Assembly (NCBI GenBank): GCA_029204225.1
Contig: CM055109.1
Coordinates: forward strand, 41,770,544 to 41,834,543
Length of the DNA stretch: 64,000 nt
From: Diphasiastrum complanatum
Taxonomy: Eukaryota > Streptophyta > Lycopodiopsida > Lycopodiales > Lycopodiaceae
Direction: 5' to 3'
Part shown: in pieces, positions 1 through 11,572 of the stretch
How positions within the stretch are numbered: the first letter of the stretch is position 1
Layout: every line of letters starts with the position of its first letter
Translations under genes and position numbers: made by a program
Notes under the pieces: generated by a model
Databases searched by the model: none
Told to the model about the DNA's origin: nothing
What the model saw: only the letters and a program-made list of their open reading frames with translations

Positions 1-1
1 T

Positions 2-189
2 GATGAGTACCTTGAGAAGGTACATTGTCATCTCTTGACTTTATGTGTTCTCGTTAATATTTTTCTATGAGGCTGTGATTGCTCATATACCCTAACGCAA
101 CGAGGCTGTATCAGATCCAAGAAAATATTCGTGATAGAGGATTTCTTACCACCGCAGAAGAACAAGTTGCAGATGCAGTTTTCTTGCAG
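2..189 (+). CDS. RIO1: RIO1 atypical kinase, two internal coding exons (2-19 and 115-189)
   Basis: Seen: codons at 2-19 read DEYLEK and stop at a GT donor (20-21). After an AG acceptor at 113-114, the exon 115-189 gives 25 codons, starting IQENIRDRG and ending ADAVFLQ, followed by a GT donor at 190. This frame joins in phase to the terminal exon at 6550 (SYIPRTLDQV). Known: RIO1 is an atypical Ser/Thr kinase/ATPase that acts in late cytoplasmic maturation of the 40S ribosomal subunit; this segment lies just C-terminal to its kinase fold. The catalytic exons lie left of the window, so they cannot be checked. The splice sites are my reading from frame continuity and family similarity. Confidence 0.8.
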
Positions 190-1841
190 GTATCTCTTCA
201 CACATGTCAATCGTTAATGGTTTTGAAATTATTTATCATTTTCTTGTGATACTAGAGCAGTCAGGAGTCTGATGTTGCAGAACGCAATTATGACATGTAA
301 AAATGTTTGGAATATTTTCTGCTTGGAAATCTATACTGGGAACAAACATTTCAGATCTTTGAGAAAATGTTTTGAATTCTATCAGGGCTTTTGAGACGAA
401 ATAATGTTTCAACAAGTTGTGATCTGATAGGAACTGAATCGTGATTCTGATTCAATTGCCATTCGCCTAGTGGACTCCAGTATTGGAATCTGAATTGCTT
501 CACAAGATACATAATGATTGTTCATTGGAGTCTAGGCCTTAACTTTGAAGTTACCTGGTTGTGATACAATGATATTGTCCATGAATGAATCATGATGGAT
601 GTTTTTTGAGCTAGATTTTTGAAACTGCTCAAACTGTTAAGTTGTTTGGAATCGGATGTACAAAATAGCATGATTGATGATCTTATTGATAATTGTGGTT
701 TCTATTATGTTTCAGGTAATCGTGATTTGAATTACAAATGTAGTTTGTATTCATAAGGCATGAATCAGCAGTTTTTTTACTTGGCATATATGTAACATAT
801 TTTTTTTACTATATTATTTTGAACTTTCCGATTAATAAAGTTTGTTGAACATCCTTATTTTCATGTTCGTTCTCAGCACATGCATTATTGTGTAACTCTG
901 TTCAACATCAACATTCTTGCAGCTTTTTCAATATATACATTTTTGGCTCCTATTCAACATTATGTTTTGTGGCATCTACATCAGCTTTTGTTTTTCATTT
1001 CCATATATGCATCTCTTTCACATATTACAAATGCTGAGGGAGGATCTTGTACCGGGGTCTTGAGTACGTGGACCCGTATGTCATTATCATGCAACTCATC
1101 AAGGTGGTCTATTTTTGTAAGACTAAGCAATAAGGGCCAAGTGTGATTTTAATTCCATTCATAGACTAGGAAAGATTATCCTCAACAAAGATAGAGGATT
1201 TTAAACCAAAACTTACCGAGTATGTGGGATAGATTGGTTTTAATCACGATGATTTCATTTCTTAACCTTTGGTATAAGGTTAAGTCTCGAGGTAAAGGCC
1301 ATACATGTGGGGGTTTGAGGGCAGGGGCCTGAAGGGATAAAGCCCCCTGCATGGGGGGCTTTACTTGGCTTAAAGTACAAGAGGCTTTTTTTATTTATTT
1401 TTAGGCCCAGACTTTTATGGTCATGATGCCCTGCTTAAGCAAGCACCTTGGGCCATTATGAGCATAATTCTGTGACTGGGCTTGCTCCAACAAAAGCTTG
1501 AGGTGTTCACGACACACTTGCCAGAAAATGCCATATTTTATTTTGTTTCTGTTTTGAAAGTTTTTTTGAGACACCCTGAATAGCCATAAAAATGTTTAGG
1601 TTGTTGGGGTTGTGTGTGTGTTCTCCCCAACCAAAGGAAAGACAATGAATCACCATAAGGATCAAATTGAACTATTGGAATTTAGACAATTACTTTAGGT
1701 CATTCGTCTAATTAGTAGAATATCTAGATAGGTGTCTTAGACAACCATGAAGAGAGCGAAAGCAGCCATGCAATCTTCGAATCAGATATTCTATGTCAAT
1801 TAGTGGAGCGATTATATTAGATAAGAGAGAGCATTTGACAA

Positions 1842-2304
1842 TGCTAATGCATGTAAAGCACAATAGAGAACCTGTAAATTAAACTGTCAAACTATCAAAC
1901 CAGCCAATCGAATCAACACGATTGGCACACTCAGATCACAAAAAGGAGAATCCTGTGACCGATAATGGTTCACAGTAATTGTGCGCTAAGCGCTGTGATC
2001 CTACTATGCTTATTGGCACTGTCGATAGTGTCGACTGCCAATAGTGACGACAGTGCTGATCATGTTGATTCGATGTCATTGGCTTGTTTGATAGCTTGAA
2101 TTTGAACTCGAATGTGGAGTGTCGGAGTCGATTCGTTGCTCTGCTTTGAATATCCGTGTATTTCTGCAGATTGTTCAAATATGCGTGTAAAACTACAGAT
2201 TGTCTCAAATAATAGTTCATTTCCCCAGACTGTTGTAGAGAGTGAATATTTACATTGTACAGGGGATAGAATTAGGTGAGTAGGAGTAAGATTAAACTCC
2301 AACA
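1842..2304 (-). repeat. 3' LTR remnant of the intronic copia element
   Basis: The outer end TGTTGGAG (minus) lies at 2304, next to a purine tract (AAGGGAGAG on the minus strand) that serves as polypurine tract. The copy matches 4602-5499 at both ends but has a central deletion of about 430 bp. The inner limit at 1842 is set by where similarity to 4602 begins. Confidence 0.6.
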
Positions 2305-2593
2305 CTCTCCCTTAAGCTTACTGCTAGCTTAACATACTAACTAAGGTAGCATGTTTTCCCTTTGACAATGGCTTTGTCAAGATATCAGCCATCATACTAT
2401 TTGTATGACAGTAACTTAATTCGATATCGTTATTCTAAACTTTCTGTCTTACAAAATGAAATTGAGCTTCAATATGCTTAGTTCTAGAGGGAGTTCGTGC
2501 GTTCAGAGACAGAGCTATGCAACTCTTATTGTCTTAATGGAGTATTGTTGGTCTTATTTGCTGAAATTTCAGATCCTGGAGTAATATTTTGAG

Positions 2594-4600
2594 CTAGATA
2601 ATCTCCTTTATTGCAAAGGTGGCTGCAACATATTCGGACTCAGTAGAGGACAAAGAAATGCATTTTTGCTTTCGACTCTTCCATGAAATGGGTCCTCTGG
2701 CAAGAAAGCATAAATAGCTAGAGGTGGATTGTCTGGTATCTATGTCTCCAGTCCAATCTGAGTCGGAATAGGGTTTCAGGATTAATGCATCCTCTGAATT
2801 TCCATCATAACACAAAATATAGTGCTTTTTAGCTTGTATGTACCTCAATGCTCCTTGCAGAGCTTTCCAATGTGGTAGGCCTGGATTCGACATGTATTGC
2901 GACCTCTCAAGATCGTCATTTTGAAAGATGTTCTAGGTTTGGATATCAACGCGTTGTTCAATTTATGCAAAAGCAAGATACATGTTATTCAAATTTGGAG
3001 GCAAAAGGAGCAAGGCTCATTTGGATAACTTTCTTTGCAGCTTAATTCTTTGCTACTACCGTTTGCTCTAGAGATCAGATTGTTTCATTTGCTTATGTAT
3101 AGTTGGCATGCAGGCTAACTCCATTCTGCTGTGGGGAGTAGTTGGTGGTGAACTAATGATGCATGCCGCACGAAGATAGATAGTCCGACATTTCGTCTGA
3201 CATGTATTCTCCCTCACACTCGGTGCATAGGGTCTTGATCTTCCGACTAGTCTGTGTCTCAGCAAACTGCTTAAATTCTTTGAAGCAGTTGAATGCCTCA
3301 GATTTGTTCTTGATGAACATTGTCTTGGTAAATCGGGAATCATCATCGATAAAAGTGATAAAATACAGAGCAGAACCCAAAGAGGGTATGCTCATAGGCC
3401 ACACAATTCACTATGTATGAATTCTAGAATCTACTTAGCTCTAGTGGCTTGTCCTTTTGGGAATTTTGATCTAGGTTGTTTTCCTAATAAGCACAACTCA
3501 CAGACAATTCAAGTGTCTGTGGAGGCAGCATTCATGCTCATATCCTTGGCCATACTATTATGATGCATGTACAAGATTGCTCTCATATTCAAGTGTCCAC
3601 GTCGTTGATGCCATAATTGGGCATTGGAATTGTTCACATTTGTTGTAAGTGCATATTCATGATTCAAGATATACAAATTTTCTTCTCTGTTCGCAGAGAG
3701 GATTTCATTAGATTCTTCATCCAAGATGGTACATCGTACAGAATTAAACAAAGCTCTATAGCCTTGATTTTGATCTTGCTAATAGGCAATACATTCTTTC
3801 AAGTAATCTAGAAATACCATATGGAAATTGAAGGCGAATAAATCCTTGGCCTTTGATCTTGTTTGAACTTGAGTCTCTGAAGAGATGTACTTTGAATCAG
3901 ATATTGTGAGATCTTCGATTAGGTACATGCATGGAGTCATGTGTTGAGAAGTTCCTGAATCGAGATACCAGTGCTAGGTATCTCCACTTTGTTGGTCTTG
4001 TACCAACAACAGTGTCGGGTCTTCTTGGGTGTTTTTGATAGAATTTGAACCTCCATCTTGCTGCTGCATCTTCTTCTTCCCTTCATTGTGCTTGAGAATT
4101 CAACAATTTTTGATGTCATGATTGGTTCTCTTGCAGTACTTGCAAAAGAGTTTGGTCTTGGATTTTTGTTGCTGTCGATCGCGTTGTTGTTGTTGTTTGT
4201 TTGAATCAGTTTGCTCGGCTTTTGTCTTCTTGTATTTTGGATTCTTCTTCCTTTGGGATTGTTGCTTATTTGAATACAAGGCAACTGTCGTTTTATTCGA
4301 AGATGATAAGCTCTTCCTTGGTACTTCTTCTTGCAAGAAACTTGTTGTCAGCTTATGGAGTGATAGCACAAGAGTATTGCTCAAGAGCAATACTAGATTG
4401 TTGGAAGAGGAAGTTGTAGCTAGCTGATTAAGTAGCTATTTGAATTCATTCAGATGATTATTGACTGAAGTTCCCTCACTCATCTTGAGCGATAGGAATT
4501 TCTTTCTCAGAAAGAGACGAGTCGTGACATCTGTTGTTTCGTATAAACTGGTCAGTCTGTCCCAAGCTTCCTTGGAAGTGGAACAATTAGCTACATGAGC
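2594..4600 (-). pseudogene. Copia gag-pol remnants (RNase H, integrase, pre-integrase, gag)
   Basis: Seen on the minus strand from high to low coordinates: gag segment with SKEAWDRLTSLYETTD (about 4440-4600); zinc knuckle CKYCKRTNHDIKNC (about 4100); pre-integrase WHQRRGHLN (about 3620); integrase core piece FITFIDDDSRFTK and GEYMSDEM (about 3150-3400); RNase H with YSDSDWTGD and SLSSTESEYVA (2594-2893). These are copia hallmarks in the expected order. The frame changes several times, and the RT domain is absent between RNase H and integrase. No functional protein is possible. Confidence 0.75.
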
Positions 4601-4883
4601 GCTAATGCGTGTAAAGCAAAATAGAGAATCTGTAAATTTAAATTGTTGTAATACAACAATCAGATCACGAAAAGGAGAATCCTGTGACCGATGATAGTTC
4701 ATAGTAGTTGTGTGCTTCGAGCTGTGATCCTACTATGCTTATTACAGATGAAACAATCTCTCTTTCGTCTTGAATTACTCTCACTCTCTCGTGATATCTG
4801 ATTCTAAGGAGTCAGATAACTTGATACAATCGAGTTCTTACTTGAACTCTAATTCTCGTAGCATTGCCTTATTCTGATTTATT

Positions 4884-4905
4884 GTATATATATATATATA
4901 TATAT
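4884..4905. repeat. (TA)n microsatellite
   Basis: About eleven TA dinucleotides inside the 5' LTR of the intronic copia element. Confidence 0.85.
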
Positions 4906-5170
4906 GTATATACAAAGTTACAGAGATCGTGTCTAATCTGTTCTTGTGAACATGTGTTAGGCACAATGTAGTGTTTACAAGATAACGCTAAACTCTCTAG
5001 TGTAAACTGTACAGTCTATATACATGACAATGAGCAGTTACTGTATATAGTAGCATGTTCGAACGATGACATAGTCTGTTTCGGATTCGGCAGAGGAAGA
5101 GCTTCACTTTGAGTGGTACCATTCGACAGTCGATAGTTCGATAGTGTCGATATTTCGATAGTGCTGATGA

Positions 5171-5249
5171 TGGACAATCGACAGTGTTGACTGCCGATAG
5201 TGCCGATGGTGGACAGTCGACAGTGTTGACTGCCGATAGTGCTGATCGT
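5171..5249. repeat. Tandem repeat of about 40 bp inside the LTR
   Basis: Two adjacent near-identical copies share GACAGTGTTGACTGCCGATA. Both hold GTCGAC-like and CGATAGTG motifs, which also occur once more upstream in the same LTR. The other LTR retains only part of it. Confidence 0.7.
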
Positions 5250-5499
5250 GTTGATTCGATGTCGTTGGCTTGTTTGATAGCTTGACTTCGAACTCAAATG
5301 TGGAGCGTCGGAGTCGATTCATTGCTTTGCTTCGAAAATCCGTGTATTTTTGCAGACTGTTTAAATGTGCGTGTAAAACTGCAGACTGTCCTGAATAGTA
5401 GTTCATTTCTGCAGATTGTTGTAGAGAGTGAGTATTTACATTGTAGAGGAGTACTCAGAAGATAGAATTAGATGATAGGAGTAAGATTAAATTCCAACA

Positions 5500-5830
5500 C
5501 AGGTAGATGGGAATTTGTAGCTAAAAATGATGTGGGACATTGTAGCTAGAACAAAATTGCCTAAATATACATACTAAAACTGTAGGTCAGAAAAGTTCTG
5601 AAGATATGCAGTCAGTTGGGAAACTGTAGCTCGAAATGATCTGGGAAATTGTAATTGAGAAATGTCCTGCTGGGAAAAGATTGCTTGAAAATCTGTAGGT
5701 AAACCCATAGCTAAAAAATATAACTGAGAAAAGATCTGGGAAGTCATAGCTGCGTCCTTGAGTGCTTCAATTTGGAATATTTTGCAAGACAAATTGATAA
5801 AATTACAATCAGCATGTCTGGTTGTTGGAA
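5500..5830. repeat. Degenerate short repeats flanking the copia element
   Basis: Variants of GGGAAATTGTAGCTAGAAATGA recur about every 40-60 bp (for example near 5520, 5615, 5645 and 5735). Low-order tandem structure, no coding potential. The boundaries are approximate. Confidence 0.45.
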
Positions 5831-6549
5831 CACAACTGTAATTGACAAGAAGGATTCACCAAGAAATTTCTACTAAAATGTAATTTTCCAATGTCATATT
5901 TAATTTATTTTTGCATTTTAGTTCCTCAGTAGCTGGCCATCACCACGGTGCAGGAAACCTTCAGGTGTTGGTTACTGGTATGGAAGAGGGCTTGAAGTAG
6001 CAGGGAATGGATTGCTGCAAGAACAATTTTAAGTTCCAGTTATGGTTGTAGGAGCTTTGAAAAAGTTGTGACTGAGGTGATCATGGAAGAGCTGTTATGT
6101 AGGCATGCTGCTCATTGCTATGTGCAGTTGGCAGGTAAGTTTTAGACTGTTAATGTCGAAAATTGGAACTTATGTTCTGAAGGGAGTGTATCTAATTTAA
6201 AAGACTCGCAAAACTTGAACTTATGCATTAATGAAAACTCAAGCAAAGAAAAAAATCTGGTATAGACTGTTAAAATTTGCTTGCACACATTGAATGTGAA
6301 CTCTAGATGGTCATGCCAGCTACCCAAGAAAATGTTTCAGCTTTAGTACAGGATGGTAAAGTGGAATTAGAAGATCAAAAAAGACTTGGAGATAATGATA
6401 ACTAGTTTTTGGATGAAAAATATGCTTACTAATCATGTCCCTTGCAACTTCATTTGAATTTTGTACTGATGCATGTAAACTATATGTGCATCTTTGGTTG
6501 TTCTAACATTCTAAGTTTCAATCTGATGCTTTTTCTTGTCTGGTTGCAG

Positions 6550-7071
6550 TCATACATTCCACGAACCTTAGACCAGGTAAAAGACTACGAGGGTGACATT
6601 GAGCGCATCACAAGTGGAAAAGGTACAGAAGGTATTTATTACCAGACCATCACTGGATTAAAAGACGATTTATCAGGTGTGCGACATATAACCTCAGTCT
6701 TGCAAGAAAACACGCCAGAAGGTTCCTTAGGTGCTGGGATTGACACCCCTGTGAGAAAAATTGATATGAAGAACAACATTATAAAAGCAGTGGCACCTGC
6801 TTCTCAAGAAGAGAGAAATATTGATGACTCGTATTCTGACGCAAATAGTTCAATCTCCATCTCCTGTGAAGATCAAGAAGAAGAATCGAGCGGGGAGGAA
6901 ATGGATGTATTGGAAGCCAACCATGTAGAGAAGGATGATGCCAGAAGTGCAAGAAAAGAACATAAAAAACAAGTTAAAGCTGAAAAAAGAGAAGCTCGCA
7001 AAACTAAAGTTCCAAAGGCTGTAAAAAAAAAAAGGCGAAAACTTTCAAAAGATAAGAAAATGAAGCACTAA
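6550..7071 (+). CDS. RIO1: RIO1 atypical kinase, terminal coding exon
   Basis: Seen: the exon opens after TTGCAG (acceptor at 6548-6549) and encodes 173 residues before the TAA at 7069-7071. It begins SYIPRTLDQVKDYEGDIERI and includes YYQTITGLKDDL, the conserved C-terminal block of RIO1 proteins. An acidic Glu/Asp/Ser-rich stretch follows, then a Lys/Arg-rich tail ending KKMKH, which is a likely nuclear or nucleolar targeting signal. Known: RIO1 binds pre-40S particles and promotes final 20S pre-rRNA processing and factor release. The reading frame also runs upstream from an ATG at 6442, but that part is intron, since the acceptor and homology start at 6550. No frameshift or stop is seen, so the gene is probably active. 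Confidence 0.9.
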   Translation, partial: SYIPRTLDQVKDYEGDIERITSGKGTEGIYYQTITGLKDDLSGVRHITSVLQENTPEGSLGAGIDTPVRKIDMKNNIIKAVAPASQEERNIDDSYSDANSSISISCEDQEEESSGEEMDVLEANHVEKDDARSARKEHKKQVKAEKREARKTKVPKAVKKKRRKLSKDKKMKH

Positions 7072-7400
7072 GGTGAAGCGTAACAGACCTGAAAACTGGT
7101 CGATGTTAAGCCTCTGATGCATGTGCCGGAGATCATGTTTATAGGTCTGTTTTGGCCTTCATGGATGGAGCAACGATTTTTTAGATTGAAGGTCATGTAT
7201 CTTCTTTGTTTTTTGTGTACAGTCTTGATTCACTTCTTGACATAAGTTTGATATTTTTATTTTCTTAGCAATGTTTTAAGCTGTATAGTTTGGAAGCTCT
7301 CTAAAAAGATGTCAGACAAGATCACTCATATTGCTGCAATGTTTGTTATAATCAAGTTTTATTGGCCTCTCACATTCTTGTTATAAATGCAAAAATCTGG
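7072..7400 (+). other. Probable RIO1 3' untranslated region and downstream flank
   Basis: This AT-rich sequence directly follows the RIO1 stop codon, with T-rich runs typical of a plant 3' UTR. I see no canonical AATAAA, so the poly(A) site is not fixed. The limit at about 7400 is a guess. Confidence 0.4.
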
Positions 7401-7858
7401 CCATAGAGCTTAAAACTTCCCCTTCCTCAATGAGGCCTCACACATTGCAATGCAGAAGCTCATTGCCCATGAACCCCTTGGCTGCCTTGTGGCAGTGGTT
7501 TTCCACATGGTGCTATCCCTACTACCATTAAGCAGAATGGAGACTTGCATTTGTATCCACTCATTCTCTTGTCTACTCATAAGATGCTCAATCCTCAACA
7601 TTTTGACCAATTAGAGATAGTTCAAATCAAAATAACTCACTATGGTGACTTCTTGAATGAGCAACCCTTAGACATCATTGTAGTCAAATCCCATTGAACA
7701 AGATAAATCTTTACATAGATAAGACTTCGAACGTGCTCTTTTCAGACATACCCAATAGCAAGCTGTTTTTCAATAATTGTGTTCTTAATACACCTATGAC
7801 TTCATCAAGGTCTCCCATTATAGATAATGTTTTATTTGTATTTGTAGTAGATCCTATG
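7400..7858. other. Intergenic, nothing recognised
   Basis: AT-rich sequence between the RIO1 3' flank and the first LTR-like repeat. A short minus-strand open frame exists (7410-7610) but resembles nothing I know and lacks conserved motifs. Confidence 0.5.
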
Positions 7859-8102
7859 TGTTAAGACCGCCAAGAAGGCTACTAAGATGAGGACAAGATC
7901 AATACACAAAGAGACTAACCACACCCCCAAGCCATGGCAAGTGAATATTGAGGAGAGGAGAGAAACTGACAACCTATATCCAAAAGCTTAGAGTGGAGGA
8001 GGGCGTGTCCTTACCTGTATACATAGGGGTACAAGGTCATAATCTCCCATGCAACCTCCCATGCAGTCCATCTAAACATAGGTCACATATCCCATGCTAT
8101 AA
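7859..8102 (-). repeat. LTR-like direct repeat, left copy
   Basis: Begins TGTTAAGACCGCCAAGAAGG and matches 11573-11858 in the same orientation, sharing among others CAGTCCATCTAAACATAGGT. Similarity fades after about 8102. The TG start and the primer-like sequence beside the right copy suggest that both are LTRs of one antisense element. Confidence 0.6.
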
Positions 8103-8613
8103 ATAATTAACTTCACAAGAAATGCGTGTGATATCCATAGGTCTCCATAAAACACTGGAATAAAAAAGATTTTAGAGTCCCAAGATATTGATCTAAACAC
8201 TCTACTCATCAATAGGTCATGAATTATTCACTAATAATAATTAAGTATCTATTCATGATTCGTCAATCACAAATAGTTAGATTTTTATGATTCGTCGATT
8301 ATAATTCATTGGAATTCAACATCATGCTTAATTATTAAGGAATACGGGAATATATGTCCAACCAAAATTCTGCTTAATTCCAAAAATCTAGTTACCATTC
8401 TTGGAACCATTATGATTCAGTATCCAATTAAGCTTTTTGGGATACAATCACTAATGAATTTAGTCTATTTCTCAACTGAAAAATACTTCATCAACAAAAT
8501 CATGTATACTTTATGCACATAATTTTATCGATGAATCTAAATGACTCACAAATCATGCGTCTTACAGACAATATAATCCAAAACAAACAATTTCCAGTGA
8601 ATTCTCTTCACAC
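8103..8613. other. Interior of the 7859/11573 element, nothing recognised
   Basis: AT-rich sequence with no coding signal between the left LTR-like repeat and the gypsy LTR at 8614. Confidence 0.45.
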
Positions 8614-9095
8614 TGTCATGTTCACGACTGATATTGAGTAGCATGTTCATGCTAGAGATCAATAGACCAACAACTCGTAAGTTATTTATTATTACAAGGG
8701 GTTTGGGACCCTTATGAGTATATGGTCATAATTAATGGTTGCAGGCCTAAATTCATGATGATGGATTTATATGGGTCTATCAGTGAGTCATTAAGGCACT
8801 GGATGAAGTGGTCTAAATAGGCTGCAGAGGTGTCCAGTGAGGTGTCATAGTGCATTACTAGTGGTGCATGGGCCTTGGAGGGTATAAGTATACCTATTGG
8901 GTTCTCACTAGTGGATGATTGATTGTGTGATTGGTAGCTACATGTCGTTTGAGTGATTTCTCATTTCTCATTGAGATTGATCCATAGCTTGGGGGCTAGA
9001 TCCGTTTGATTTAGGATTGGTTGGCTTGGTTTGTCCACCATCCGTACTCTTTGTGGTTGCTTGTTTTGGCATGCTTAGAATAAGATATTTGGATT
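8614..9095 (+). repeat. Ty3/gypsy LTR (sense orientation)
   Basis: Starts TGTCATGTTCACGACTG and matches, in inverse orientation, the LTR at 51890-52365. Shared blocks include AGACCAACAACYC and TAGCTTGGGGGCTAGATCCG. A gag relic follows it, so this is a 5' LTR. Its right end is approximate, because the two copies diverge just after GGCATGCTTAGAATA. Confidence 0.65.
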
Positions 9096-9269
9096 ATGAC
9101 TTTATATTGGTAGGTGGTAGGTAGAAGAAGAGGATTCATCCAACATCACTTGATAGTGGTGGCCCTTCGGAATTACCTTTGGCAAGGTTGTGTCGGAACT
9201 ACATCAAAACAATAAGCAGCAAAATAACCAAATGCAAAATCGTTTTAATCAATTACAAGCTATTAATTC

Positions 9270-9905
9270 AAACTTCTTGGGATATCAACTGGAAATTTTT
9301 TCCGATGATAAAAAATTAAACGCTCGGAAGTTGTGGAAGACTGGATAAACCATTGGTTGAGCTAGCTTGCACAACATCCTAGAAGGAAAGCGAATTTCTT
9401 CAGTTTTGTTGTTTCTTGAAGGCAAGGCCATCTCTTGGTGGAAGGAACTATCCGTGAAACCGGTGACTTGGGCTGGCTTCCTGGAGGAATTTCGTAAGGC
9501 TTTTGTCATGATTGACGATTCTGTACTCTATGTTCGCTTTATTAACTGCAGAATGGGCAACCGAGAGTTGGACACGTATGTTCAAGAGTTTTTGGATTTT
9601 TTTGGCCAAGGTGCTACTTTTTGATAGGAAATTGGCATAGTGGCAGTTTATTCATGGATTGCCAATCGATTATTAAAACGAGTGCAAACGAAATATTCTC
9701 CAATCTTTGGAAAATGCTCTCCGTATGGCTAAGGCCTATGATAGCACTGTGGTTGCCTCGAGAAAAAGCATGCACGACCAAATGGCCCCGAAGTCTAAAA
9801 TGAAAAAATCTAAAAAAACAATCGAAAAAAACAAATTTTTGACGAGCTTGAAGCTGAGGCGTACCAACACGCTAAGAAATGGAAGAATAAGAGGAAGCCA
9901 GTAAT
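9270..9905 (+). pseudogene. Ty3/gypsy gag relic
   Basis: Seen: the frame at 9367-9624 reads FLEGKAISWWKELSVKP, VTWAGFLEEFRKAF and ELDTYVQEFLDFF, the retrotransposon gag (capsid) signature of chromovirus-type gypsy elements. After a frameshift near 9624 it continues as FSNLWKMLSVWL / ENALRMAKAYDS and a Lys-rich tail (MKKSKKT) to about 9905. No protease or RT follows, so the element is truncated. It probably belongs with the LTR at 8614. Confidence 0.7.
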
Positions 9906-11559
9906 AAATAATTTGTACTTATAAGTATGTTCCCACTCATTTTTAGTGAGTTGGAATGGTACTATGAAGTTGGAATGTGAAATTCCCGAGAACTTCAATA
10001 GTACCGGTGTATTAGTGTCAATTGATTTATGAATCATTCACATCAATCGAATTTTTGACTTTAAAATTTGGATGTGGATGGTCTTCTTAGAGGAAGAACT
10101 TGTGGTATAGGACACATGCCATTCCAAGGGGAGATTTGAAATTGTCTGGATCAGGTTGACCATATTAAGGCCATAAATCTAAATGATGCCAAATATTATA
10201 GGTCATAAAAGGGTGTTTTGTCAAAAATTTGAGATATTGGTCATGATCCCTTATGAATATCTGAAATTTACAAAACTAGAAACACGACAAGCTATTTCTT
10301 TATACTAAAGATATATTTGTGAATATTCTTAACATTTATTAACCCAATTTCATGTTATTCCTTGGAAGACAATTTTATTATCCATTGACCTTGAACGATG
10401 TCACATGAATGGTTAATGAAATTGTTTCCCTTACAAGAATTTTCAATAAGTCCTTTTCTGATTTGAATGTCAATTCTCTGTGATTGATAACGAAGAAGAT
10501 CTTTGATAAGTCATGTGTTGAGACATTATTAATATTAAGTTACGATGATGCAGGACCTTTTTTGATTTCAAAGTTTTTCTGGAATTTCTTCTTTGAAACT
10601 TCTCCTGGAGCTAATCTAGACTGATATGCACCCCTTGGAAACTCGTATGGTTTGCTGTTAAAAGGGGGAGAAGTAGGAAGAAAAGAATGTTATCAAGGAA
10701 AAGCATCTATCATAGATTCCAGGAGGAATCTGTTATATGAATAGATGATGGATCTGTTTCAAGAATCAGGAATGATTAACAGAAATCCTTTAAGGATTAT
10801 AGTAGATATCTAGTTAGAAGATGTAAGAGAAGAAAATTAGAAAACATTCTTGTAGTACAGTTGCTGATTACAAGTCTGATTGATTTGTGTCAGAACTATG
10901 GAATTCTATTGCAAGAAAGTGGTTTATTAAAAGCTGTTCCTTGCTATTTGTAATCAACTTGATCTTAGTATGGACTAGGATCCGTGAATTGATGTACGGA
11001 ATGAGATTCACGCTAACAATATATTCTTTTGAGTTAATCTTCATTTGAATTTTTTGGGTTATGAAATAACACTCTTTGAGAAATATTCTCTCTTAGAATT
11101 AACTGGGTTACATAATTCTCAGTTAAAAAAAACGTGTTATATAGATTGGGTGAAATTTGTAGAGATTTGCGATGTAGTCAATTTTTGTGAGATCTTAAAA
11201 CCTTTTGTACAAAATTTAATTTTGTGAATCTACAAAGTATTCCTTGGACTAAGTTTATTTGCATGCAAATTATTCATCCCAAACTAAACAGATTTAGACA
11301 AGCAAGTGGATATACTGATTTAGATCATTCTACCTCAAATGGAAACTTTCTTAAGGCATCATGAAATTAAGAATGAATTCAACACTAATTCTAAGCATCT
11401 CTATCAAAATCAAACATGTAGAATACCACTTAATTTGAAAAGCATGATTCACACTCGAATTTGTGAATCTAAACCCGAACTTCCCTTGAGAAATCAGCAC
11501 TCCAATCCGAGATGCAAATCCAAGTGCTTCCATCCCATCCAAGACTGCATCTTAGCCGT
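9906..11559. other. AT-rich interval, nothing recognised
   Basis: No protein family, RNA gene or terminal repeat is visible. The short open frames (11045-11227, 11339-11578) have no recognisable motif. It may be interior of the element bounded by 7859 and 11573. Confidence 0.5.
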
Positions 11560-11572
11560 GCTCGGATACCAA

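Larger units (their letters stand above)
1842..5499 (-). mobile_element. Degenerate, rearranged Ty1/copia retrotransposon (antisense, in RIO1 intron)
   Basis: Seen: LTR-like ends at 1842-2304 and 4602-5499 share long matching blocks; both begin on the minus strand with TGTTGGA, and both contain the shared block around CTACTATGCTTATT. Between them, on the minus strand, lie gag with a zinc knuckle, pre-integrase, integrase and RNase H fragments in copia order. Reverse transcriptase and the integrase C-terminus are missing between about 2890 and 3070. The 5' LTR abuts the middle of gag, so primer site, leader and gag start are also lost. The left LTR lacks about 430 bp present in the right one. 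It is the same family as the element at 35906-45160. No target duplication was found. Confidence 0.75.
4602..5499 (-). repeat. 5' LTR of the intronic copia element
   Basis: The minus-strand start TGTTGGAATTT lies at 5499. The LTR contains a (TA)n run at about 4884-4905 and an imperfect tandem repeat at 5171-5249. The low-coordinate limit is the point where similarity to the 1842 copy begins; it runs directly into gag, so the normal LTR-primer site junction is lost. Confidence 0.6.
190..6549 (+). other. Last intron of RIO1, 6.36 kb, carrying a copia relic
   Basis: A GT donor at 190 and an AG acceptor at 6548-6549 bound the intron in phase. The first 1.6 kb and the last 0.7 kb are AT-rich with no credible coding signal. 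An antisense, rearranged Ty1/copia element occupies about 1842-5499. The intron therefore grew at least partly by retroelement insertion. Confidence 0.8.

Noticed and set aside
5016-5406. Minus-strand frames rich in Ser-Thr-Ile-Gly repeats
   Set aside because: They translate the LTR tandem repeat and are not a protein gene.
6442-6549. ATG at 6442 as the start of the RIO1 terminal reading frame
   Set aside because: The residues before 6550 are not RIO1-like, and a polypyrimidine-AG acceptor at 6548-6549 joins in phase to the exon at 115-189.
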